64,000 nt of DNA from Cokeromyces recurvatus (Eukaryota > Mucoromycota > Mucoromycetes > Mucorales > Mucoraceae), in assembly GCF_025118155.1 (NCBI RefSeq), contig NW_026251403.1, positions 525,001 to 589,000 on the forward strand. The letters are read 5' to 3'. This document shows positions 55,407 through 64,000 of the stretch, in pieces (within the stretch, counting starts at the first letter, position 1; each line of letters starts with the position of its first letter). The position numbers and the translations under genes were made by a program. The notes below the pieces were generated by a model. That model searched no databases. It was given only the letters and a program-made list of their open reading frames with translations, and was not told where the DNA came from.

Positions 55407-55780
55407 ACTGATTTTGGCGTGAGTGCTAAGTTGAATTTGGCTTTTTGATTCGGTTTTGAGTTAATAATCATCCAAAATAAGACGTAGCCAGTTCGAGGAT
55501 AAGGAAGATTTACGGACTAGAATAAAGGAAGCCAGTAACAATGTCCCCATCCACCATCTTCGAAATATCATTCAACACTCTGTCAGTGTCTTTGGCAAAT
55601 GTTTAGAAAGACAGCCCATCTAAAGTAGCTTTATAAATAAATTGTTTTCATTCATCCAAACAATAAAGCGCCAAATGAAATAAGTAGAACCGCCAATTGA
55701 AGCTTGCAGAACCATCATTTGAGTTTGGTAAAGCTGTCATTTAAGTTTGGCAAAGCCGCCATTTGGTACCGTTAACACTG
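55407..55780 (-). repeat. Right terminal inverted repeat (374 bp)
   Basis: It mirrors 53407-53780, including the subterminal 22-bp repeat array, here at about 55677-55764. Identity ends sharply at the inner boundary: left arm CAGT then GTGTAAA, right arm CAGT then ATATGAG. Confidence 0.95.
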
Positions 55781-55782
55781 TA

Positions 55783-57124
55783 TGGCAAAAACTATCTGGA
55801 TAGATATACTTTTCTTGTGGCTATATATTAAATTTATAGATACTTTATTTCATTGGTGTTGTATTATATATTGACCTCTTCATGATATTGTCAACAATAA
55901 TGTTGGAGCTTAGGTAAATTAAACTAAATAAGAATAAGAATAAGAATAAAGCGAAATAAAGACAAAATAAAGACAAAAGAGATAACACTTTTAGACATGT
56001 AGTACAATATTTATTAAGTAGGATGTTATGAGTTAAGTACCAAATTATTTATTACGACATATCGAGTATTTATATTTTTAAGAATCAAGATAAGAAGTAA
56101 ACAAAGATATAAAATAGAACAATAAAAGATAATTTTAAAATATGACCTGATATTAGTTTATACACAAGAATAATCATATACATATCTTATGTTTAACATA
56201 TCTGATATGTTCAGATCGGATTATAAGAAGATCAGGACAGGTTTAATTTGAAACTTAGACATTTCAGTTAGCTTATCCTCAGCTTAATATTCAAATTGTT
56301 TTTTTTTTAAAGAATTTCATTGTATTAAATTTATATTTTGTAGATCAAATGTATCATGGACTGTTCATAGAATTAACATAATGTTTATCCTTTCTAGAAC
56401 AAGATAGTATATTTTTAAATGTAATGTTTTATTTATTTTTACAAGAATAGCTATAGTATGTATATAGAATTAGAGACGATGATTTATATGTAGATAATTT
56501 ATTATTATTATCTAATTGAACTAAAATATAGATAATAGCCATGCCGTGCCCAAATTCTTATTTGCTATTTACTATCTATGTCTGAAATAGTCGAACCTGT
56601 CTAAAAATCTCGATATTTTAGCTTTGATGTTGGCCTTTCTTTTTCAATAAATAATAACACTTTTATTGAAAATTAACTTGAAATGATACCTTTTTTAAAA
56701 GATAAAATATTCTAATAAAGTTTTGTTTGATAATCTATTATATTTATTTTACACGTATTAGATATAAACCAATAATTCAATTAATCTAATCATAAATCTA
56801 TTTCAAATAATATTAGGAGATATGTTTATTTAAAGTCTATTATTAATGAGAACACATATAGTAATCAGTTATTTAATTTTTTATAATAATCTATTCTACC
56901 CATTGACTCCTATTCTAAATGTATCTTTTTTTAAATTATTTAGCAATCTATAAAGGTCAACTTATTAATTGTAGTAGCAAGAAAACAGGTAATTTTATGT
57001 TATGGACTATTTATTATTTCTGAAAATTAATAAAGTATGGATTTTTATTATTTAGAATAAAAGGGAATGTTAACCCACATTTGTTAGCTGAATAAAATCG
57101 TTAAGTTAATAAAAATTATAAGCA
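55783..57124. other. Gene-free AT-rich DNA
   Basis: No exon, RNA gene or repeat boundary could be supported. GAATAA and GACAAAATAAA short repeats lie near 55928-55980. The stretch is very AT-rich and dense in stops on both strands. Confidence 0.5.
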
Positions 57125-58932
57125 CTAATCAAGGTATTCAAAAGTTTGTAAGATTGTACTTTCAATGGATTTGTTAGCTGTGATGAGGTATGGGTGCATT
57201 AAAATGGCAAGTTTTTCTAAATGCTTGTTCAAGGTATTATTTGAGAGAATTTGAATAGATTCATCAGTATTAAACAAAGCTAACAGTTCAAGGAGGACTT
57301 TATTTATGTTCTCATTATTGCTGGCCTCTAAAGATTCAACAACTATATCCCTATTTAAGCAAGCTTTTCGACCTTTTTGAAGAACGTTAATTCCGATAGT
57401 ACTAAAAATTCTTGCAGCAGGATTCATGCCCTTATCGAAATCTGCTAATGTAAATATTGAATATGGTTGGCATTGGTGGCTTTGGGTGATAGAGCCTGAA
57501 GCGCGACAAAGATAGTAAGTGGATGCGTCGTCAAAATGTGTGTTTAGTTGTCGTAATTGCCCTAAGAAGTAACTGTTGTAAATTGATATACATTTTTTGT
57601 CTTTAGCTAAGGCTAACGCTCGGTCCACTGATTGCTTGTCAAGATATATACTTATAGATAATGAGTCATATCGCTGATTTAGATCCATATGCATAGTTGC
57701 TCCTACTACCGGCTTTTCTGCTTTATCTATGCGAATGGACGAGGTAACAAGTATATTACAAGAGAGGGTTCCAATTACCAACTTTTCCCCATCATTACTG
57801 TGCATAGTTGTTGGCCATATGTTGTTGTATTTAGTAATGATCGGAGGTGGAAGAGAGGTCTTCACTGAACTTTGCTTCTTCGCTCCAAAAAGTTCCCTAT
57901 GTATATCAGTACTTTTTGTACGGCCGGAGGGCTCAGAAGTGTTGATCATAATAGCTTTTTATTGGCATGGTTTAAAAGTATGCAGCCCGCTAAAAGTTGT
58001 GAAGCTACCTGCTTCATATTGCTATACATTAACCAGTCAGTATTCAATAAATTACAAAGACTGTCAGATATTTCCATAAAATTTCGTGTATTCAGCAATT
58101 TTTTATATGGTGATTGAGAGATTACAGTTTCTAATTCATGAGGATGATTAGTTAAGCAACGACCACATGTATTAAAGGTAGAATCGACATCAAAATATCG
58201 TTTTTTAGAAGGTACTGTAGGACTAATAAGTGAAGATGTTGATATAAATTTATCTACAGCGGTAAGGTGAGCTAAAACATTGGCTTCTTCACCACGTTCA
58301 TTAGTTAATTTATATGGCTTTAAATGCAATGTATCTACAATATAAAGTGTTTGTTTCTTATCGTCTTCTTCACTTTTCATTTTTTGACATGCAAACAAGA
58401 TAGATTCTTCATAAGAACGCTTATTGTTATGTCTAGTTTGAATGATGCTCTCGGATTTACAATCTTCAATTGACAAAGTGGTAGATATTGTAATAGGTTC
58501 GTGTTGAGGATTATCATGCTCATCACTTGGATTTATTTCCGATCGCTTTTCTTCGCTATTATCACTATAAAAAGTTTTACAAAAAAAAAGAAGAGAGTGA
58601 GATTTAGAGCTTATGTCACATCATATCTAATCGGCAAACTCATTTTTATTTGCTACTTACTTGTCAGTCTCGATTATATGGATAGATATGTGATTATCAA
58701 GTTCATCAAGACTTATAAAAAATGAATTACAGCATGGACATCCATATACATCACAACCTACTGGTTGATCTGATTGTTTTATTTGTTGCTTACAAGGTCT
58801 ACCCTTAAAATCTGTTTCTAAACTGAGTGAATGAGTTTTTAGATGCTGTCTAAGTTTTTGTTTTGTACTGAATGTTTTATCATTTTTACAAACATTGCAA
58901 ACTAAATAAATGTTGGATGGTTTAGCTAACAT
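57125..58932 (-). CDS. Two-C2H2-finger protein of unknown function, frame uncertain
   Basis: Exon 1 (58932-58661) encodes two C2H2 zinc fingers: CNVCKNDKTFSTKQKLRQ then HLKTH, and CPCCNSFFISLDELDNHISI then H. It joins in frame to 58564, which reads through an acidic region and a CGRCLTNHPHELE segment. The frame stops at 57946 (NHANKKLL), while coding continues one frame over to 57125 (GTLSCNILVTSS, YDSLSISIYLDKQSVDRALA, CQPYSIFTLADFDKGMNPAA). A 77-nt GT...AG intron (58008-57932) would join the two parts and give 544 residues; a single-base frameshift is the alternative. I do not recognise the C-terminal ~400 residues. The zinc fingers suggest nucleic-acid binding. Its neighbours are mobile elements, so it could be a lineage-specific or element-derived gene. 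Confidence 0.6.
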
Positions 58933-59102
58933 CTCACTACAAAATGTAAAGAGTAAAAAAGCACTTGAAATAAAATAAAAAGTTATCAGCTAATATTAAG
59001 AATAAAGTTAGGCGCGTCTCCAACCAAATGTATTTTTAGTGACGTCAGAATAGACTTTCTTGTTTCAAATTGTAAATTACATTTGCCTTATTTATAACAT
59101 TG

Positions 59103-59155
<53 letters not shown>

Positions 59156-59395
59156 GCTATCATGAATAAGTAAACAATTAAGGAATTGCTATAACTGGGC
59201 GGCTGATTAAGTTTTAAGGGGTATAAGTTAAAGTTTGAAATATAAATAAAAATCAATTGAAATATTAATTAGAGTTATTTGAAAAAAAAAAAAAAGTAAA
59301 ATAAAAAGGTTAGCGAGAGTGATAGATAATAATATAATAAATACTACGTACCTATTAAGTAAAGGATGCGAAATCGTTATAGAGACCGCATACAT
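58933..59395. repeat. Intergenic DNA with a 47-nt poly(A) run
   Basis: It lies between the C2H2 gene and the Fanzor relic. A run of 47 A residues spans 59107-59153. On the plus strand it could mark the tail of an old retroposed insertion, but no body is recognisable beside it. No exon is seen. Confidence 0.5.
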
Positions 59396-61100
59396 TTAAG
59401 AAGATCTTTGAAATTCAGGAGGTTTTTTATTTTTATGTTGTGATATGTATGTAAAAATGTTATTTATGTTTTTAGCAGCCATCACATTACAATTCCATAC
59501 CATACTGCAAGAGTTACACTTGAGTACAGAATGAAGTTTACGTTTCGATTTGTTTGTAGTATTATTTGTTTAGTTTCGATTTTTACAATGACTACATGTT
59601 TGACTAGTCAAATATTCATCAACATAGATAAAAGTGTTTCCTTTTAATTCTTTAGACATTTTCTTAATTGCATCAGTTATCCATCTAGTAGGAGCAGGAA
59701 GTCTTCCTTTTGTAGAGTTACCAAATTTAGCATCACCAAAGGCAATAATTCTTTTCTTTGATAAGCTGGTGGTCTGGTTATCTTTAAGAGCAGTAGGGAT
59801 CCTTTTCTTCTTTTTAGAGTTTTGCCTTTTTCTCCGATAACATTATCTTGGCTGTATTTTAGACTATCATAAAATATTCTTTTGGCAATTTTATGAGTAG
59901 CTTTTTGCTTTTTGATATAAGTTTTAAAGTTAAGTTTAATTAACCTGTTTACAACATAACATATGAGTATAAAATTGATATGTAGTGTAGAATAGCAAGT
60001 TATTATGCTTCTTACTAGCTGTCTTTGTTGTAATAATCAAATAGCATTTGATAATTTTTGAATCTATCAGATGCCGCTTTTGAAAAATCAGTTAAATCAA
60101 AAGTTTTAAATGAGGGTAATTTACTGATAATATTGAAATATGCTTGGTGTTTCTGTTGTTGGTTCATGCACTTTTGAGTTGCAAGGTTGTATCCAAACAT
60201 ATGATAGTATTCTTTGGTTGATGACTTTCGAATTCTTTCTTTCTTGTCCGAAGTACCAGAGTCAACAGCAGTAAAAATATCAGTTTGTCCAGGATCTATT
60301 CCCCAAATAAGTGCATTGTTGTTTTTGACATCATCAGCGGTAGTATTCTTCTCTGACTTTTTGGATTTCTTTTTTAAGTGAAATTCAAGAGAATAACCGT
60401 TTGTCTGAATTAAATTACTATGTTGATATACTTTTTAGTAGTTGGAAGTTGTAATAAGAAAAAAAAACTTACCATAATAATCTGTTATCATTATCAGTGT
60501 TCTTGTTTCGTTTAATACCTATTCTAGAAAAATCAAAAAGAGTTAAGTATTAATTTTAAGATCTGTTTCGTTAGAATATTCTCCTTCTATTTTTCTTTGT
60601 CATCCTTTACTACTTTCCTCGCAAGTTTCCAAAATGTTTGTTGATCTATTTGAACAGACTTGGCTTTGCAATCGTATAGTGGGAGTAGACCTTACCTTTT
60701 TTTTTCTTTGGTAGTAGGAACTGTGTCGATTGCCTTTCCTTTGCCTTTGTTTTTTTTAACAGGAGTAGTTTTAACTAGTAAAACTGTGAGTGTTGCTGTC
60801 AAAAAAAATTATAAATGATTATCTTGTTCGGTGGATTATTTTTCTTGGATGGTAGTACGCTCTGTTTCTTCATATCCTTTATATTTCTTGAATGATAAAT
60901 ATTCTTGACCTTAATTTACATTTATCAGTTTTTACTTTATTAATTCAATATAATGAAACTTACTTGTTCTCTTGCGAAGTTTTATTTATGGTTGAAAATA
61001 ATCGTCAGAGACTTCTAGGAGTTCATCATAGTTGGTAGTAGCAGCAGCAGGTTTGGGAAGAGTTTTACTCGCTATTACAAAGACATCATGAGTGTGCATA
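59396..61100 (-). pseudogene. Fanzor (eukaryotic TnpB-like RNA-guided nuclease) pseudogene
   Basis: Pieces of one protein lie in order on this strand. An N-terminal part starts MHTHDVFVIASKTLPKP; a Lys-rich linker includes VKTTPVKKNKGKGKAI. RuvC-I is WGIDPGQTDIFTAVD (near 60,300), followed by FGYNLATQKCMNQQQKHQAY and LNFKTYIKKQKATHKIAKRI. The C-terminal part has IIAFGDAKFGNSTKGRLPAP, VDEYLTSQTCSHCK, KCNSCSMVW and NVMAAKNI. The paired CxxC zinc ribbon and the RuvC order identify TnpB/Fanzor. The gene is broken: a stop after KNRN inside the zinc ribbon (near 59,575), a frameshift near 59,810-59,840 and a stop at 60,015. The RuvC-III aspartate of the usual RDxNAA is Asn (WNCNVMAA). Fanzors cut DNA using a guide RNA and ride in transposons; this copy should be dead. 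Confidence 0.8.
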
Positions 61101-62667
61101 CTATTAAGTAATGATTTCCCTATTCTATTACATAGATTTTTTTTAAGAGTGACCCTCTCTTCCTTAGGGTAAGGGTGGGACTTCCTTTCACGTTTTATAC
61201 TATGATAGCAATAACAGGTAGAGAAAAAAGAAAGAAAAGGTGATAAAAGAAAAAGTTTTACAGTTTTTATAAGCAGGCTTTGATATATTAAATGTTATCT
61301 GTTGTAATTATTTTAAAATATAAGGCCAAAACAAACCCTTTTGATACTGAATAATTACATACGGAATTCATAAAACATTTTCAACTGTATTATATTCTTT
61401 GAGTGAAGAAAGTATGTAATTGTAGTATTTTTAGAAAGTAAACGGATATCTAGTTGTTTAACTTTATTTTTTTTTATTTTTTTTTTTTTCAATTAATTAC
61501 GTTTATCTTTGAAAATGAATGGAATTTCCATTTCAAATAACTTGAATTTGTATTTCAAAAAAATCGAATTCATATTTCAAATAATTTGGAAAACATGGTA
61601 ACAAAAGCTTTCTGGTTATTGATGTCCTTTGTTGAACGCAGTGGATGCATACGTTGGTGACTTGGATGGCTCCCAAACGGTTATTTCACATACTGTCCCA
61701 CTCACCCATACTAATGCCTCACTTGACGACATGCAATTATATGTCACCAAATGCACCGTCGGTTACAGATGCCTGAAACTATAGAAGATCCCCTGTCCTT
61801 CCTTTTAAACCAACTTCCTGCCAAGAAACCTGCCTCATCTCATTCCATCACCCCTTGGCACATTTGATGGCCCTCCATTTGCCTTATCCTTCATGAACTT
61901 GACCAGTTACAACATAATAAGTCGATTCTTCCTACCCCACCCAATACTGGTCAACGTCTCTTAGATTGGTTTCCTCCTTCTCCTACACTACCTGTCTAAT
62001 TTTTACATTACACCTATCACACCCTTCCTTTCCTTTACGCTTTTCCTCTTGCTCCTAAAAAGATTTTTTCGTTCCTTATCCCTTTAAACTGATCAGGCCT
62101 GGACAAATTTGATGTATTTAATAACATCTCGTGCTCAAATGGGGTCATGTATTTTAAAATAAAAATTATCGTTTAATCGTAACAAAAGTTTTCCGTTGAT
62201 CATTCTCTTTGAGTATAAAATGTTAAAAAGAGTGATCATGTTTCTAACTTTTAAGTTGTACATATTTTTTTTCACAAAGGTTATACAACAGTTTTTCAAA
62301 CTAATCTTCGAAAGACTAGAATGAAAATTTGAAGAAAGTTCTTGATAATTTGTACAGTTATTCAAGTACTCTAAATGACCATGAACAAACAAAGAAACAA
62401 AATAATAAAGAACAGTTAGCTCATTTTCTTAAAAAAGGTTTATGATAATTTAAGGAGTTACTAAACAATATCACAAAAAATAAATTTTTATAAACAAATC
62501 TAAGGCGTGCATAACTTTACCAAATAGAAAAGTTATATTTGGATATTTTTAGCAGTATTATTTTTTTTTCAGGGTACTTTTTTAGTTAACTTTTTTTTTT
62601 TGCTCAGGTTAACTTTTTGGTTAATGTATTATACATTGCATTGTATTGGCTCAAAATAAGTGGTTGT
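61101..62667. other. Intergenic DNA with a GC-richer decayed relic
   Basis: From about 61,620 to 62,090 the composition shifts to C-rich plus-strand sequence with few homopolymers. Broken plus-strand frames include DAYVGDLDGSQTVISHTVP, ASLDDMQLYVTKC and PPNTGQRLLDWFPPSP. It reads like worn coding sequence of a mobile element or captured gene, but I cannot name the family. The flanks are AT-rich and empty. Confidence 0.4.
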
Positions 62668-62781
62668 TGTTGTATATTTTAATAATATAAGAAGACAAAG
62701 TAAGTTGTGAGACACTGGCACAATCGGGAATAATTTTACTAAAAAAAATTATATATCTTTATGTTATGTACAAATACAACA
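62668..62781 (-). repeat. Short LTR (114 bp) of a Ty3/gypsy element
   Basis: On the element strand it begins TGTTGTATTTG and ends TATACAACA, giving a 7-bp inverted pair TGTTGTA/TACAACA. It lies directly after a purine tract (GGAGGGTAG, rc of 62782-62790) that follows the pol remnants, exactly where a 3' LTR is expected. No second copy is present inside the window, so the 5' LTR is missing or outside. Confidence 0.65.
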
Positions 62782-63575
62782 CTACCCTCCATCAGGTTGT
62801 GATAACCGTTCATTTATTTATGATTGTTCCTTGTACATAACCTTTTACTACATCATTTAATAGTTGTATCCCTTAAAGATTTATCGTCGATCTTTAATTT
62901 TCGTTTTGATTCAGGTACCTGTTTGGAATATTCATTATAGTTTTGGAGCTCTTTATAGATTTATCAATTTTATGTAAAATTTCTTTGTTGTCTTTAGAGT
63001 ATCTGTAAAATTCGAAGGTCTACTGTTTTTGTAGGGTTTATAACCTTTCCCTAATTTACGTCTCCAATATGTTTGATAGTAGATTCATGTACGATTTGAT
63101 CAGGGGTAACCCAAGAATCGTCATTCTTGCTATAACCCTTCCATTGTACTTTATATTTTATGTTTTTACCGGTAGCCTTATGATCTAATATACCTTCTAT
63201 TTTATATATTTCTTCATCTTTATTATTATTATCAATGCAATCTTGACTAATTTCTTTTCATTCAGAAGGTGAGTAATTTCTGGACATTAACATTCCAGTT
63301 TCGTCTTGAAGTATGTAAGAGCCGCCTCTTGTTTTGCGCACAACAGAGTAGGGGCCTTCATAACTTGGTGCTAAGGGCCCTTTTGGAGTTGGTATTTTTA
63401 TCATTGCTAGTGTACCAGGTTTAAAATCTTTAATAATATTTTTGTATATATCGTATTTTTCTTTCATGTTATTTATATATTTGTCAGTTATATCCTTTAT
63501 AGCAGGAAATACTACTGACATATTATCTATTCGATCTATTAGTTGCTCAAATGTTATTTGTTTACTATTTTTGCA
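62782..63575 (-). pseudogene. Ty3/gypsy retrotransposon 3' end: integrase C terminus and chromodomain
   Basis: The open frame from about 63575 to 63258 is the C-terminal part of a retrotransposon integrase: DFKPGTLAMIKIPTPKGPLA, SYEGPYSVVRKTRGGSYILQ, and RNYSPSE. An in-frame TGA follows, then a chromodomain in the same frame: EEIYKIEGILDHKATGKNIK, YKVQWKGYSKNDDSWVTPDQ. This combination marks chromoviruses, the chromodomain-bearing Ty3/gypsy clade, which target heterochromatin. The TGA between the two, the decayed sequence up to the LTR, and the absence of reverse transcriptase or RNase H upstream show a dead, 5'-truncated copy. Confidence 0.8.
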
Positions 63576-64000
63576 TTTTGAATATATTTGTTATAGAACA
63601 AGCTCTGGATATAAGCATAAGTAATATTATAGTAGATGAATTACATAAAACAGGATAAACTATAAGCCTGAAGATATAATAAAAAACATCATATCTTCTT
63701 GTATATAACATCTCATAAATAATATAAAACTGATGGACATCCAATCATCTAAATGCGTCAACTATAAGACATTGTATCATTTCTAAATAATTATTTTTAT
63801 AACCTTGATAAAGGATTCCTCAGGTCGTCTTCCATTCAATAAAATAAAAATATAAAAGACATCAAAAACCTATACTCAGATCAAATAACTTAAAACTTAA
63901 ATCAGATCATTATATAACTGTAACATCCAATAGATAATCCATAGATCAGTCTCTTGAATTGATAAGACGTATATGTAAATACTAATATCGTTTCATAACT
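63576..64000. other. Right edge, AT-rich DNA without recognised coding sequence
   Basis: Upstream of the integrase remnant, where reverse transcriptase or the integrase core would be expected, the sequence is AT-rich with stops in all frames. The truncation point of the retrotransposon is therefore near 63,600. Nothing else can be supported. Confidence 0.5.

Larger units (their letters stand above)
53407..55780. mobile_element. DNA transposon with 374-bp terminal inverted repeats and TA target duplication
   Basis: The 2374-bp element starts CAGTGCTAACGGTACC and ends with the inverted counterpart GGTACCGTTAACACTG. It is flanked by TA on both sides (53405-53406, 55781-55782). The inverted repeats run 374 bp with one visible mismatch (the sixth base). 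CAGT ends plus a TA duplication suit the Tc1/mariner/pogo group, but TIRs this long are unusual for it and no DDE/DDD catalytic triad was recognised in the interior. The interior has only broken frames, so this is most likely a non-autonomous or decayed copy mobilised by a transposase elsewhere. The nearly identical arms indicate a young insertion or ongoing arm-to-arm conversion. Confidence 0.9.

Overview
The window is strongly AT-rich eukaryotic DNA. It carries many short introns (about 50-120 nt, GT...AG), long poly(A)/poly(T) runs, compact genes and frequent convergent gene pairs. The gene set points to an early-diverging fungus, most likely Mucoromycota (Mucorales-like): a Rua1-type regulator, a BET protein with an ET domain, a GCN5 that keeps an animal-like PCAF-type N terminus, a LAMTOR2 subunit, a CBM19-like chitinase, POT peptide transporters, an eukaryotic RNA-dependent RNA polymerase and a Fanzor relic. 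The lineage is an inference from gene content. Exons were joined by eye, and for every intact multi-exon gene the exon lengths sum to a multiple of three.

Layout. 0.3-2.4 kb: Rua1-like regulator (-). 2.4-6.9 kb: a long gap without genes. 6.9-9.4 kb: BET double bromodomain protein (+), convergent with EB1/Bim1 (-, to 10.7 kb), which has a 10-nt micro-exon. 12.1-14.6 kb: GCN5 acetyltransferase (-). 16.6-18.5 kb: RAD51C-like recombinase (+), convergent with TRAP-alpha (-), followed by LAMTOR2 (-). 20.7-24.2 kb: decayed sequence including an Old Yellow Enzyme pseudogene. 24.6-30.4 kb: tandem duplicated PTR2-type peptide transporters (-).

30.5-39.7 kb is the most unusual block. A PIF1 helicase (-) and a cellular RdRP (-) are followed by a gene on the opposite strand (+) encoding a GRF zinc finger fused to a SMARCAL1-like SNF2 domain. 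The RdRP catalytic loop reads DNDED instead of DxDGD. The SNF2 gene has lost essentially every ATPase signature. RdRP and the SNF2-like gene share a promoter gap of about 0.45 kb. Together they look like a candidate RNA-silencing or genome-defence neighbourhood, although a functional link is only inferred.

39.7-52.1 kb: GH18 chitinase with a CBM19-like tail (-), RTC5/TLDc protein (-), Hsl1/Gin4/Cdr2-type kinase (+) and GT71-type mannosyltransferase (-). 52.5-64 kb is accessory DNA rich in mobile elements: a decayed gene relic; a 2.37-kb DNA transposon with 374-bp nearly perfect inverted repeats, a TA duplication and subterminal 22-bp repeats; an unrecognised C2H2 protein; a broken Fanzor (TnpB-like) nuclease gene; an unidentified GC-richer relic; and the 3' end of a Ty3/gypsy chromodomain retrotransposon with a 114-bp LTR.
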